A stretch of 64,000 nucleotides of DNA, taken from JACOTV01 sp964579395. Lineage in GTDB: Bacteria; Patescibacteriota; Microgenomatia; UBA1406; GWC2-37-13. Below the pieces are notes generated by a model. The model ran no database searches. It was not told the DNA's origin and saw nothing but the letters and a program-made list of their open reading frames with translations. The DNA lies in the NCBI GenBank assembly GCA_964579395.1, contig CAZOFT010000001.1, positions 186,001 through 250,000 on the forward strand. Reading direction: 5' to 3'. The position numbers were made by a program, and so were the translations under genes. Positions 30,890-40,560 of this stretch are shown here, piece after piece; positions within the stretch are counted from its first letter, which is position 1; each line of letters opens with the position of its first letter.

Positions 30890-32821
30890 ATGGCAGATAC
30901 TAATCAATACGGAGCAGAGTCGATCGTCGTTCTGGAAGGCCTAGAACCAGTACGCAAACGACCCGGCATGTACATCGGCACCACAAGCCAAGCAGGTGTC
31001 AATCACTGTCTTCACGAGATCGTCGACAATGCAGTCGATGAATCACTTGCAGGTTTTTGTAAGAATATCTATATCAAGATTGAGGAAAATGGCTACCTGA
31101 CTGTCTTTGATGACGGTCGCGGTATCCCGGTCGCGGTAAACGAAAAACACGGTGTTTCAGCACTTGAACTCGTGTTTACCCGCCTTCACGCCGGCGGAAA
31201 GTTTGAGGGCGCTGCATACAAGGTATCTGGCGGCTTGCATGGTGTAGGAGCATCTGTCGTAAATGCACTCTCCACACACCTTGTCGTCGAAGTCATTCGT
31301 GACGGCAAGATTTACCGACAGGAATATTCCCGCGGTATCGCCAAAGGCAAGTTGGAAACAGTGAAAGAAAGCAAGCTCGGTCACCCCTTTGAGCGCGGAA
31401 CCGCAGTTTCGTTTTTGCCCGATCCTGAGATCTTCAAAGAGACCACCGAGATCAATTTCAACAACTTCCGCAAGCAGATTAAAGAGCGATCGTTTCTCAT
31501 AAGCGGCGCCTACTTCAAGATTGATAACCAAAAAACCAAAGAGCGACTCGCATATTACTTTGACGGCGGCATTCTGTCACTCATTCGCGACATGAATGAG
31601 GGAAAAAAGACGATTCACGATCCGATATATATCAAAAAGCAAGTCGACGACAAAGAGGTAGAAGTGGCCATCCAGTACAACGACGGCATCAACGAGCACG
31701 TCATGTCGTTTGTAAACGTCATCAATACCCATGAAGGCGGCACCCACATGACGGGCTTTCGCATCGCGCTTACCAAGGCTATCAACAAGTATGCCCAGAG
31801 CTTTTTGAGTGAGAAAGACCTCAAAGAAGCGCTCACCGGCGACGACACCAAAGAAGGACTTGCGGCGATTGTATATGTAAAGATGCCGTCAACTGACCTG
31901 CAGTTTGAGGGACAGACCAAGACCAAACTCGGCAACTCAGAGATTCAAAGCCTTGTGCAGCAAGCTGTGTCTGAGCATCTGGATACCTACTTTGAAGAAA
32001 ACCCACGCGTCGGGCGCGACATCATCGGACGCATCCTCTTAGCGCAAAAAGCACGCCTTGCGGCAAAAGCGGCAAAAGAAGCAGTGCTTCGAAAGGGTGC
32101 GCTTGAAGGAGCAACTCTTCCCGGAAAGCTTGCCGACTGCTCAGAGCGTGATCCCGCCAAATCAGAGCTGTTTTTGGTCGAGGGTAATTCCGCCGGCGGA
32201 ACAGCCAAACAGGGACGTGATCGCCGTTTTCAAGCTATTCTTGCCCTTCGCGGAAAAGTGCTCAACACAGAGCGCGCCTACTTAGACAAAGTGCTTGCCT
32301 TTAAGGAGCTTAAGGATTTAGTAATTGCGCTCGGAACCGGAATCGGCGAGCAGATCGACTACAAAAAACTGCGCTACCACAAGATCTTTATCATGACAGA
32401 TGCAGACGTGGACGGCGAACATATTCGCACGCTTTTGCTAACATTCTTTTTCCGCCATTTGCCTGATGTGATTCGCCAGGGACACCTCTACATTGCACAG
32501 CCGCCACTGTTTAAAGTGTCTTTTGGGAAAAAGATGGAGTATGCGTTTTCCGAAAAACAGCGTGAGGATGCAATCGCCCGACTCAAAGGCAACTCTGAAA
32601 ATGCAAATATCAACGTGCAGCGGTATAAAGGTCTGGGAGAAATGAATGAAGATCAATTGTGGGAAACCACCATGGATCCGAAAAACCGTGTCATCAAACA
32701 AGTCACGGTCGATGATGCCGAAGAGGCAGATCATGTATTTAGCATGCTTATGGGCGACGAAGTACCCCCACGAAAGAAATTTATCACCACGCATGCACAC
32801 ATGGCCAACCTTGATGTGTAA
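30890..32821 (+). CDS. gyrB: DNA gyrase subunit B
   Basis: A 643-residue GyrB. The ATPase domain shows GLEPVRKRPGMYIG, EIVDNAVDES (catalytic Glu and Mg-binding Asn), DDGRGIPV and GGLHGVGASVVNAL; the TOPRIM part shows ELFLVEGNSAGGTAKQGRDRRFQA, MTDADVDGEHIRTLL; and the end carries the YKGLGEMN segment. It lacks the large insertion of proteobacterial GyrB. With GyrA it introduces negative supercoils. The operon order gyrB-ppa-gyrA is unusual. It has no Shine-Dalgarno sequence. Confidence 0.96.
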   Translation: MADTNQYGAESIVVLEGLEPVRKRPGMYIGTTSQAGVNHCLHEIVDNAVDESLAGFCKNIYIKIEENGYLTVFDDGRGIPVAVNEKHGVSALELVFTRLHAGGKFEGAAYKVSGGLHGVGASVVNALSTHLVVEVIRDGKIYRQEYSRGIAKGKLETVKESKLGHPFERGTAVSFLPDPEIFKETTEINFNNFRKQIKERSFLISGAYFKIDNQKTKERLAYYFDGGILSLIRDMNEGKKTIHDPIYIKKQVDDKEVEVAIQYNDGINEHVMSFVNVINTHEGGTHMTGFRIALTKAINKYAQSFLSEKDLKEALTGDDTKEGLAAIVYVKMPSTDLQFEGQTKTKLGNSEIQSLVQQAVSEHLDTYFEENPRVGRDIIGRILLAQKARLAAKAAKEAVLRKGALEGATLPGKLADCSERDPAKSELFLVEGNSAGGTAKQGRDRRFQAILALRGKVLNTERAYLDKVLAFKELKDLVIALGTGIGEQIDYKKLRYHKIFIMTDADVDGEHIRTLLLTFFFRHLPDVIRQGHLYIAQPPLFKVSFGKKMEYAFSEKQREDAIARLKGNSENANINVQRYKGLGEMNEDQLWETTMDPKNRVIKQVTVDDAEEADHVFSMLMGDEVPPRKKFITTHAHMANLDV

Positions 32822-32854
32822 TCAGTACTTTTTATTATTTACCTTTACCTATTT

Positions 32855-33370
32855 ATGAACATTGACAAACTCGGCGCCGGCAAGAATCCCGAAGCAGGCG
32901 AAATAAACGTATTTATTGAAATTCCTCAAGGATCTATGATCAAGTATGAGCTTGATAAGGATTCAGGAGTCGTGATGGTTGATCGCTTTGCAACAACCAC
33001 CATGGGGTATCCGGCCAGCTACGGCTTTGTGCCAAACACCCACGCAGAAGATGGAGATCCGCTGGATGTGCTTGTTCTGACTTCTCAGACCATGCATCCG
33101 GGGACTGCTATCGCATGTCGTGTGATCGGCATGCTTGAGATGGAGGATGAAGAGGGAATCGACACCAAAGTGATCGCTGTCCCGACCAAAAAAGCAGACC
33201 CCTTTATGGCACACATCGACAGCATCGATGATGTTGAAGAAATCACCAAGAAAAAAATCCAACACTTTTTCAATCACTATAAGGATCTGGAAGAGGGCAA
33301 ATGGGTCAAGACCCGCAATTTCCTGGGTATTGACGCAGGCATTGAAGCAGTCAAAAAATCGTTAGCATAA
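32855..33370 (+). CDS. ppa: Inorganic pyrophosphatase (family I)
   Basis: A 171-residue family I pyrophosphatase. Signature residues are seen in IEIPQGSMIKYELDKDSG, YPASYGFVPNTHAEDGDPLDVLVLT (metal-binding aspartates) and the C-terminal FFNHYKDLEEGKWVKTRNFLG. It hydrolyses pyrophosphate from DNA, RNA and aminoacyl-tRNA synthesis. It sits between gyrB and gyrA with 33- and 18-nt gaps, so it is very probably part of the gyrase operon. Confidence 0.95.
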   Translation: MNIDKLGAGKNPEAGEINVFIEIPQGSMIKYELDKDSGVVMVDRFATTTMGYPASYGFVPNTHAEDGDPLDVLVLTSQTMHPGTAIACRVIGMLEMEDEEGIDTKVIAVPTKKADPFMAHIDSIDDVEEITKKKIQHFFNHYKDLEEGKWVKTRNFLGIDAGIEAVKKSLA

Positions 33371-33388
33371 TTTGAACAATAATCCGTC

Positions 33389-35944
33389 ATGGACGAAGAT
33401 CAGAATCAATTACAGGAGCAAATCGACGTAAAAAAAGGCGTTATTCAGGCAAGCATTGTCAACGAAATGCGTCGATCATACCTTGATTACGCGATGTCTG
33501 TCATCGTACAGCGTGCACTTCCTGACGTTCGAGACGGATTAAAGCCGGTGCACCGCCGCATTCTGTACGCGATGCACAAGCTCGGACTGACTTCATCAGC
33601 CAAATACCGAAAATCAGCAACCGTAGTCGGAGAAGTGCTGGGTAAATATCATCCGCATGGTGATTCGCCGGTGTATGAGGCTTTGGCCCGTATGGCACAA
33701 GACTTTACGCTGCGCTATCCGCTGATTCGCGGTCAGGGTAACTTCGGTTCCATTGATGGCGATCCGCCTGCTGCTATGCGATATACCGAGGCGAAGCTCG
33801 AAAAGATTGCCGACGAGGTGCTTGCTGAAATCGATAAAAACACGGTTGAGTTTGTAGACAACTATGACGGCAGCCAGCAGGAACCAGTGTATCTGCCTGC
33901 CCGTCTGCCGAACTTGCTTTTGATGGGAGCAGAAGGAATTGCGGTCGGTATGGCCACCAAGATTCCGCCCCACAATCTGACAGAAATCTGCAACGCCGTA
34001 CACGTCATGATCGATGCAGCCAAAGTCAGTCCTCATGCAGATCCGGAAAAAGCCAAAGCGGAGCAAACCCTCGACACAGCCCGTGAAGAATCGGCACGCA
34101 TTGACTATGAAGCCACAGTCGACGACCTGCTGAAACATGTAAAAGGGCCGGATTTTCCGACTCGCGGCGTCATCTACGGAGCACGTGACATTCACGAAAT
34201 GTATACAACCGGCCGCGGCAAAGTCATGGTGCGCGGTGTCATTGAGGAAGAAGAAGGGGATCGCGGTCGCCAGACATTGATCGTCACGGAGCTTCCGTAT
34301 CAGACAAACAAAGCCAACCTCGTGGAAAAGATCGCCAATCTGCATCACGAGAAAAAGATTCAGGGCATCAGCGACTTGCGCGACGAATCGGCAAAAGGAA
34401 AAATCCGCATTGTTATCGAACTGAAAAAAGACGCGACACCCAAGCAGGTCATCAACAACCTCTACAAATACACAGAATTGCAGACGTCATTCCCGGCAAA
34501 CATCGTGGCACTTGTTGACGGCACACCTCAAACACTCGGTCTCAAAGCCATTTTGCACCACTACCTCAATCACCGCATCGACGTAGTGATCCGCCGCAGC
34601 GAGCATGAGCTGAAGGCCGCAAAGCACCGTGCGCACATTTTGGAAGGATATCTGATTGCTTTAGACAACATCGATGAGGTCGTCAAGATAATCCGCGCCT
34701 CAAAAACAGAAGGTGAAGCCAAAGAAAAACTGATGTCACGATTCGGACTCTCAGACATCCAGTCGCAAGCCATCCTGGAAATGCAACTGCGCCGACTGGT
34801 CGGCTTGGAGCGGGATAAAATCGAACAGGAACTGGCAGAGCTTTTGAAGCTCATCAACTACCTCGAAGGGCTTCTGAAAGATGTGACCAAGATATTGGCT
34901 GTTATTCGTGATGAGGTCACAGAGCTCATGGAGAAGTATGGCGACAAGCGTCGCACCAAGGTGATCGCAGCGCGCCCGGGCGAAATTTCAGACGAAATGC
35001 TTATTGAAAACAAGGAGACCATTATCGTCATGACGCAAGAAGGCTATATCAAGCAAGTGCCGCAGGATACCTTTAAGGTCCAAAACCGCGGCGGCAAGGG
35101 CGTCATCGGTATGGACACCAAAGAAGCTGATAATGTGGCTTATATCAAGCTCGCCATGACCCATGACTACATCCTGTTTTTCTCCAATCAAGGACGTGTA
35201 TTCCAAACGCGTGTTTGGGAGATCCCGGCAGGTACCCGCACCAGCAAGGGAAAAGCCGTGCAAAACGTCATCGCACTTCGACCGGACGAGAAAGTCACTT
35301 CTATGCTTAGCTATGACAAAGCCTCAATCAATGCTGAATCGCAGGTAGTTATGTCTACCCAGCAGGGCGTAGTGAAGAAAACAGCGTTTGATCAGTTTGC
35401 CAATATTCGTGCAAACGGCATAATCGCGATCAATCTCGATGCCGGCGATCAGCTTCTGTGGGTCAACTTTACCGATGGCCAGCACAATGTCATCCTCACC
35501 ACTCATGAAGGAAAAACAATTATCTTCAAAGAAACAGAAATCAGAGCAACCGGAAGATCCAGTCGCGGCGTACGCGGTATTGCGGTCGAGAAGAAAGATT
35601 ACGTGGTTGGCGCAGACACCTTCCCGAACTCAGATCTCAAGCTCGACCTATTTGTGATCGGGGAGAAGGGCGTCGGAAAGCGCAGCAAGCTGTCACTCTT
35701 TAAGGATCAGCACCGCGGCGGTAAGGGAGTAAAAGTCGCCTCAGTTGATGATAAGATGGGCCGCATCGCATTTGTTGAAATCATCGAAGACAAGTTTACC
35801 GACGTCATTTTGACCAGCCAACAAGGCCAAGTCGTCAAAATCGCCCTCAAAGATATCCCGAGTCGCTCGCGATCGGCAAAAGGCGTCATTCTGATGCGCT
35901 TTAATAAGAGCGGAGATGCCGTATCAACTGCAACATTTGTCTAA
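33389..35944 (+). CDS. gyrA: DNA gyrase subunit A
   Basis: An 851-residue GyrA. The breakage-reunion domain has the DNA-linking Tyr132 in AAMRYTEAKL and the quinolone-region helix KYHPHGDSPVYEALARMAQ. The C-terminal beta-pinwheel has the GyrA box region (QNRGGKGVIGMDTKE) and later repeats (RATGRSSRGVRGI, RGGKGVKVA), so it is GyrA rather than ParC. About 30 extra residues, charged and helical (PHADPEKAKAEQTLDTAREE), interrupt the region before PGPDFPT-like GPDFPTRG (about 215-245). Confidence 0.95.
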   Translation: MDEDQNQLQEQIDVKKGVIQASIVNEMRRSYLDYAMSVIVQRALPDVRDGLKPVHRRILYAMHKLGLTSSAKYRKSATVVGEVLGKYHPHGDSPVYEALARMAQDFTLRYPLIRGQGNFGSIDGDPPAAMRYTEAKLEKIADEVLAEIDKNTVEFVDNYDGSQQEPVYLPARLPNLLLMGAEGIAVGMATKIPPHNLTEICNAVHVMIDAAKVSPHADPEKAKAEQTLDTAREESARIDYEATVDDLLKHVKGPDFPTRGVIYGARDIHEMYTTGRGKVMVRGVIEEEEGDRGRQTLIVTELPYQTNKANLVEKIANLHHEKKIQGISDLRDESAKGKIRIVIELKKDATPKQVINNLYKYTELQTSFPANIVALVDGTPQTLGLKAILHHYLNHRIDVVIRRSEHELKAAKHRAHILEGYLIALDNIDEVVKIIRASKTEGEAKEKLMSRFGLSDIQSQAILEMQLRRLVGLERDKIEQELAELLKLINYLEGLLKDVTKILAVIRDEVTELMEKYGDKRRTKVIAARPGEISDEMLIENKETIIVMTQEGYIKQVPQDTFKVQNRGGKGVIGMDTKEADNVAYIKLAMTHDYILFFSNQGRVFQTRVWEIPAGTRTSKGKAVQNVIALRPDEKVTSMLSYDKASINAESQVVMSTQQGVVKKTAFDQFANIRANGIIAINLDAGDQLLWVNFTDGQHNVILTTHEGKTIIFKETEIRATGRSSRGVRGIAVEKKDYVVGADTFPNSDLKLDLFVIGEKGVGKRSKLSLFKDQHRGGKGVKVASVDDKMGRIAFVEIIEDKFTDVILTSQQGQVVKIALKDIPSRSRSAKGVILMRFNKSGDAVSTATFV

Positions 35945-36177
35945 TCAATAAGACTTGGAGTGTGACGGCAACCCGCAATCATACCACCCTCCCCAAAGAT
36001 CGGTATTTGAAGCCCTCCAAGCAGCTCATGGCGGCTATGATCCCGAACTCTTGACGCTCGTTTGCAGCCCACTTGATGTTGGTGTGATCTATTTTGATAT
36101 ATAAGATCAAAGAATATCAGCGCGTATAATAGCATAAATGGGTAGAATTGTGGGCAAAATCTGCTATACTTATTGCT
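35945..36177. other. Intergenic stretch with a possible gene remnant
   Basis: 233 bp without a convincing gene. On the minus strand a frame reads HQVGCKRASRVRDHSRHELLGGLQ...GGMIAGCRHTPSLID at 35941-36080, which looks protein-like but lacks a start and has AT-rich noise upstream. It could be the eroded 3' end of a lost gene. The right end holds the folD -10 box. Confidence 0.3.
36165..36170 (+). promoter_or_regulatory. -10 box of folD
   Basis: TATACT, 7 nt before the ATG at 36178. Confidence 0.55.
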
Positions 36178-37059
36178 ATGATCGTCCCTTGTGGTGAAAT
36201 ACAAGACTTCATAAAAAAAGATCTTCAACAAAAAGTCAAAATCCTTGCAGAAGAAGGCATCTACCCCCGCCTCGTAACTCTTCATGTCGGCGAATCAGAA
36301 GAGCAGGAATCCTATGTGCGCATCAAGGAAAAAATCGCCGAAGAGCTTGGCATTACCTTTGAATATATTCACATCCCGAAACCACCACCACTCTTTAAGT
36401 TCATGCAGCTTCTGAAAGAGCATTGCCACAGCCCAAACGTGACCGGCATCATCATTCAGCAACCGCTTCCGCCGCGCCTCCAGTCAGACACCATCTATAA
36501 CTACATTCCATTGCCTAAGGAGATCGAAGGACATCGTCCGAAATCACCCCATATCCCACCACTGGGACAAACTATCTTAACTGCATTGAAATACATTTAT
36601 ATCAAACAAGAAGTCGGAACAAATTTGTATCCGAATCCTGAAGAAGATCCTGCTCAGTTTAAAGCTCTTTTCAAGACAAAAAAAATTGTTCTAATGGGGA
36701 ACGGACTCACCGGTGGAAAGCCAATCGGAGATACGCTCACCAACTTTAAGATCAACTATATCAACATAAACAGTAAAACGCCCCATCCGCAAGAATATCT
36801 TGAACAGGCAGATATCATCATCACCGCAGTCGGACAAGACGTCATCGATCCAACACTGTTGAAAAAAGACGTCGTACTTTTGAATATCGGACTTCGCAAG
36901 GACGGAAAAGTGCTCAAAGGCGATTATGACGAAAGCAAAATTAAAGACATTGCATCATGGTACACTGAAACACCGGGAGGACTCGGCCCCATAGATGTGA
37001 TGTATTTATTTAAGAACCTGATTGATGCGTCGCGCATGAAAGTAGAGCGCCGCCGCTAA
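36178..37059 (+). CDS. folD: Methylenetetrahydrofolate dehydrogenase/cyclohydrolase, divergent
   Basis: A 293-residue FolD-like protein. The catalytic lysine motif is present (SYVRIKEKIAEELG, Tyr46 and Lys50), as is GIIIQQPLP, a dinucleotide-binding loop variant (MGNGLTGGKPIGDTL for the usual GRSxxVGxP) and the end motif TPGGLGPIDVMYLFKN for PGGVGPMT. The usual D-V/I-D-G-F is replaced by E-I-E-G-H, and the PCTP segment by PPLG. The enzyme interconverts methylene-, methenyl- and formyl-tetrahydrofolate; these changes may alter one of the activities. The start at 36178 has a -10 box 7 nt upstream. Confidence 0.82.
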   Translation: MIVPCGEIQDFIKKDLQQKVKILAEEGIYPRLVTLHVGESEEQESYVRIKEKIAEELGITFEYIHIPKPPPLFKFMQLLKEHCHSPNVTGIIIQQPLPPRLQSDTIYNYIPLPKEIEGHRPKSPHIPPLGQTILTALKYIYIKQEVGTNLYPNPEEDPAQFKALFKTKKIVLMGNGLTGGKPIGDTLTNFKINYININSKTPHPQEYLEQADIIITAVGQDVIDPTLLKKDVVLLNIGLRKDGKVLKGDYDESKIKDIASWYTETPGGLGPIDVMYLFKNLIDASRMKVERRR

Positions 37060-37098
37060 TCAACCAACCTCTTCTTTGTATTGGTACTTCGCAACGTG

Positions 37099-37104
37099 TA
37101 TAGT
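37099..37104 (+). promoter_or_regulatory. -10 box of miaA
   Basis: TATAGT, 8 nt before the ATG at 37113. Confidence 0.5.
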
Positions 37105-37112
37105 AACCTCAT

Positions 37113-37994
37113 ATGAACACTTCTCAGATTGTCGTGCTCACCGGACAGACTGCAACCGGCAAAACACAGCGCGCACTTGAGCTTGCAAAAGAGCATGGCG
37201 GCGCCCTTATCAGCTGCGATAGCAGACAAGTATATCGGGATCTTGATATCGTCACCGGTAAAGACCTTGCGCTTCTGCAGCAAAGCGGCAGCCCGTACTA
37301 CGGAATCGACTTGGTAACCGCTAATGAGCCGTATTCATCCCACGACTGGGCACACATGGCGACCAAGGCGATCAACGCTCTATCTGCACAAGGCAAAATG
37401 CCGATCGTAGTCGGCGGTAGCTGGCTATATATAAAGCATTTGCTGTATGGATTTGATGTGACGGTGCCACCCTATTATTCGCTTCGTAAAAAACTCAACG
37501 CATTCTCTGTTGCACAACTGCAATCCAAACTGCAAGAATTGCCGGAAAGTGATACACTCACGCCGCTCAATGAGAGCGACCGAATGAACCCACACCGACT
37601 CATCCGCCGCATTGAAATTCTGACCCATTACAAAAAACATCCGCAAACTCTTGATATCCAAACCCAAAAACCAGATTGGTCGGCACGCATCATCGGATAC
37701 CGCCACGCCAATCGAGATAATCTGGAGGATGCTATCAGCAGGCGAGTAGAGCAACGTCTGCAGGAGGGGGCACTTGATGAAACAAGAGCACTGCTCAGAC
37801 GCTACGGTGAAAGTGCGCCGGGGATGCAAACAATCGGCTATGTGCAACTGATTGCACACTTGAAAGGAGACCTCACACTCAAAGAGGCGACACAGGAATG
37901 GATTGTCAAAGAAGTCCAATACGCCAAGCGACAATACACATTTATGAAACAAGACGCGTCGATCAACTGGAATGAAGTGGAAAAGGATAGGTAA
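37113..37994 (+). CDS. miaA: tRNA dimethylallyltransferase
   Basis: A 293-residue MiaA, normal length. It has the P-loop VVLTGQTATGKTQRALELA, the DSRQVYRDLDIVTGKD motif, the IVVGGSWLYIKHLL segment and GMQTIGYVQLIAHLKG near the end. It transfers a dimethylallyl group to A37 of tRNAs reading UNN codons. Its own -10 box lies 8 nt before the ATG. Confidence 0.95.
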   Translation: MNTSQIVVLTGQTATGKTQRALELAKEHGGALISCDSRQVYRDLDIVTGKDLALLQQSGSPYYGIDLVTANEPYSSHDWAHMATKAINALSAQGKMPIVVGGSWLYIKHLLYGFDVTVPPYYSLRKKLNAFSVAQLQSKLQELPESDTLTPLNESDRMNPHRLIRRIEILTHYKKHPQTLDIQTQKPDWSARIIGYRHANRDNLEDAISRRVEQRLQEGALDETRALLRRYGESAPGMQTIGYVQLIAHLKGDLTLKEATQEWIVKEVQYAKRQYTFMKQDASINWNEVEKDR

Positions 37995-38000
37995 TTACGC

Positions 38001-38006
38001 TACAAT
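38001..38006 (+). promoter_or_regulatory. -10 box of the 188-aa orphan
   Basis: TACAAT, 8 nt before the ATG at 38015. Confidence 0.5.
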
Positions 38007-38014
38007 GCCACCTA

Positions 38015-38581
38015 ATGAATAAAGAGCTTGGCATGACAACCGAATCTGATCGACCACCACATCCTCCGCGATATCGACTCATTGAATACGGCGAACCCAC
38101 CTCACTCATACCGCCAGATTCCGTTCACACACAGGAGTCCGCACTCTTGCCGACCGGTCGATATGCAGTCCTTGGCAATAGCGACCTGCACATTGTCACG
38201 ATGCCGCTTCAAGGTGAACCGCGTCTTGCACACGGACGAGATTGGACAAGGCCAACCGTGAACGAGCGGGGTGTCCCAAGCTTCATGCATTTTGGCGTAC
38301 GCTGTGTCAGTAGTGTTGCCCGGGCCCAAATCGAAGAAGTGTTGCACACTCGCATTCTTGTTGATCGTGGCGGCGACACGCTGGTTGGCGCGCCCAGTGC
38401 CAGCCACTGCGTGCTTCGTCCCGGGCGCTCAAATGTCCGAGTGCTCGAATGGCCTATCGACATGTTTTACAATCCGGACCCCAATTGTCCGAACAAGCCA
38501 GACCTACTGACTCTTCCCATGAATGCTGATGAGATGAAAGAATGGTCCTTTCGTGTCGTTCGCGATGAGGCTGCTGCCTGA
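38015..38581 (+). CDS. Hypothetical protein, 188 aa
   Basis: Not recognised. A soluble 188-residue protein with a Pro-rich start (SDRPPHPPRYRLIEYGEPTS), no membrane helix and no known motif; two cysteines occur in the middle and one near PNCPNKPD. It has its own -10 box 8 nt before the ATG and ends 20 bp before the convergent lepA. It belongs to the group of orphans in this window with strong promoters and no family. Confidence 0.55.
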   Translation: MNKELGMTTESDRPPHPPRYRLIEYGEPTSLIPPDSVHTQESALLPTGRYAVLGNSDLHIVTMPLQGEPRLAHGRDWTRPTVNERGVPSFMHFGVRCVSSVARAQIEEVLHTRILVDRGGDTLVGAPSASHCVLRPGRSNVRVLEWPIDMFYNPDPNCPNKPDLLTLPMNADEMKEWSFRVVRDEAAA

Positions 38582-38601
38582 GACTGAAATACAAACCCGG
38601 C

Positions 38602-40335
38602 TTATGAAGACTTGTTGAACAGTTTGAGAAATGCCTCTTTAGGCACTTCAACTTTTCCGACCATTTTCATTTTTTTCTTTCCTTCTTTTTGTTTTTCAAG
38701 CAGTTTTTTCTTTCGCCCCACATCTCCACCACCAACAACTTTCGATCCTTTCATCAACACGTCTTTTCGAAACTGTGCAATCCGTTCACTGGCAATAATT
38801 TTTCCTTTGTACTGTGCCTGCAGCTTGATGTCATACTGCTGGCGGGGAATTACTTCACGCAACTTTTTCACCAACTCGCCACCGCGCTCCTGGGCACGCT
38901 CGGCCACAACAACTTCTGAAAACTCTTCAATCGGCTCAAGGTTAATCATGATTGTCAGCTTGTCGGCAGACGCGTGTTCATACCCGTCAAACTCCCAATC
39001 AAGCGAGGCATAGCCGCTTGTTGCCGACTTGAGCGCATCAAAAAAATCACCGATCATTTCACTCATCGGCATACGATAGGTAAGAGTGATCTGGTTTTTA
39101 TTATCCATGCTGACAAACTGCGCACGACGTTCCTCACATAGGCGCATACACACCCCCATGTGTTCTTGGGGTGCGACAATCAAGATGCGCACCATTGGCT
39201 CATAAAATTGACCATCACGAATCTCATATTCAACCTGGGGTGGCGTCAGAACCAGCGACAATTCGTACTCACGCTCCAATCGCTCGCGAACCACATCGGC
39301 GTGCAAGAGTCCCAAAAACCCTACGCGAAATCCAGCGCCGAGCGCCTGACTGTAGATTGCGGCAAACTCCAACGATGAATCGTTCAGGTAGAGCTTTTCG
39401 AGTGCTTTTTTCAGATTCAAATAATCGGCGGTGTCAGTCGGAAAGATGGAAGCATATACCATAGACTTCACTTGTTTATATCCGGGAAGCGCGCCTGAGT
39501 CATCTTTGACAAGTGCAACCGTGTCGCCGACACGCACTTCATGAATATCTTTGAGGTTGGTAACAATGTATCCGATTTCTCCGGCGGCAAGAGAGGGGGT
39601 TTTAATCAAGTCAGGTGTAAACATGCCCACCTCAGGCGTTTCAAACTGAATCTTTGACATTGCAAGCTTAAGTTTTGTTCCTGCTACAAGCGATCCATCA
39701 ACAACGCGTACAAATGCGATTACACCGCGATGCGGATCATAATATGAATCAAAAATGAGTGCTTTCAACGATGAATCGTCCGTCTGTTCAGTTGGGGCCG
39801 GGATGCGATCAAGAACCGCACTCAATACAGGAGCAACTCCCAGGCCGGTCTTTGCCGATATTTCAAAAATATCATCATGGCTCACACCAAGAAAATCCAC
39901 AAGTTGTTGTTTGGTTGCCTCCACTTGCGCACTGGGCAGATCAACTTTGTTTACGACAGGAATAATCACCAAATCTTTCTCAATAGCTTTATATGCATTT
40001 GAGATTGTCTGTGCCTGAATCCCTTTTGTCGCGTCAACTAAAAGAATCACACCTTCTACACAAGAGAGCGTCCTATCAACCTCGTATGAGAAGTCTACGT
40101 GCCCCGGAGTATCGATCAAGTTCAATTGATACTCAGTGTCATTTGCAAAGTAACTCATGCGGACGGGTGCCAACTTAATCGTAATACCCCGTTCACGAGA
40201 GATCGGATTGCGATCAAGCATCTGATCATCATGGCGCGACGGATCTACGGTCTTAGTCAGCTCAAGCAGTCGGTCAGCCAATGTGGACTTTCCGTGGTCA
40301 ATATGAGCGATGATGGCAAAGTTTCTAATATGCAT
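38602..40335 (-). CDS. lepA: Elongation factor 4 (LepA)
   Basis: A 577-residue translational GTPase. G1 is AHIDHGKSTLADRLLE, G3 is DTPGHVDFSYEV and G4 is NKVDLP; the C-terminal LepA-specific domain ends with VGGGDVGRKKKLLEKQKEGKKKMKMVGKVEVPKEAFLKLF-type sequence, the family hallmark. Usual length is ~600. It is thought to act on stalled or mis-translocated ribosomes. TATAAT lies 7 nt before the ATG. Confidence 0.96.
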   Translation of the reverse strand: MHIRNFAIIAHIDHGKSTLADRLLELTKTVDPSRHDDQMLDRNPISRERGITIKLAPVRMSYFANDTEYQLNLIDTPGHVDFSYEVDRTLSCVEGVILLVDATKGIQAQTISNAYKAIEKDLVIIPVVNKVDLPSAQVEATKQQLVDFLGVSHDDIFEISAKTGLGVAPVLSAVLDRIPAPTEQTDDSSLKALIFDSYYDPHRGVIAFVRVVDGSLVAGTKLKLAMSKIQFETPEVGMFTPDLIKTPSLAAGEIGYIVTNLKDIHEVRVGDTVALVKDDSGALPGYKQVKSMVYASIFPTDTADYLNLKKALEKLYLNDSSLEFAAIYSQALGAGFRVGFLGLLHADVVRERLEREYELSLVLTPPQVEYEIRDGQFYEPMVRILIVAPQEHMGVCMRLCEERRAQFVSMDNKNQITLTYRMPMSEMIGDFFDALKSATSGYASLDWEFDGYEHASADKLTIMINLEPIEEFSEVVVAERAQERGGELVKKLREVIPRQQYDIKLQAQYKGKIIASERIAQFRKDVLMKGSKVVGGGDVGRKKKLLEKQKEGKKKMKMVGKVEVPKEAFLKLFNKSS

Positions 40336-40342
40336 TTGTATT

Positions 40343-40348
40343 ATTATA
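40343..40348 (-). promoter_or_regulatory. -10 box of lepA
   Basis: TATAAT on the minus strand, 7 nt before the ATG at 40335. The remainder of the 225-bp gap to pyk shows only weak AT-rich inverted repeats (ACTACAA/TTGTAGT near 40520-40560) without a T-tract. Confidence 0.6.
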
Positions 40349-40560
40349 TCAAGCTAAATGGGATTATAAGTACCGATAGCAACCGTACTGAAATTCTGCT
40401 AGTGCATCAGCGTATTTACCCACACTAGAGTGAACCAATCTGTCGCCAAAAAACACCTGAAGAATTGGCAGATGATTAGTGTATATGCTAATGGGCAAAG
40501 CAATCTATGCGGCCTACTACAACAGTCTAAATCACTAATATTGTAGTGGTGACTTAACTG

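Noticed and set aside
35941..36285. Minus-strand frame of 114 codons between gyrA and folD
   Set aside because: The upstream half is antisense to the beginning of folD and has no promoter; only the last 45 residues look protein-like, so it is kept as a possible remnant, not as a gene.
40336..40560. Possible tRNA or small RNA in the lepA-pyk gap
   Set aside because: No cloverleaf, conserved T-loop or terminator could be found; only weak inverted repeats.
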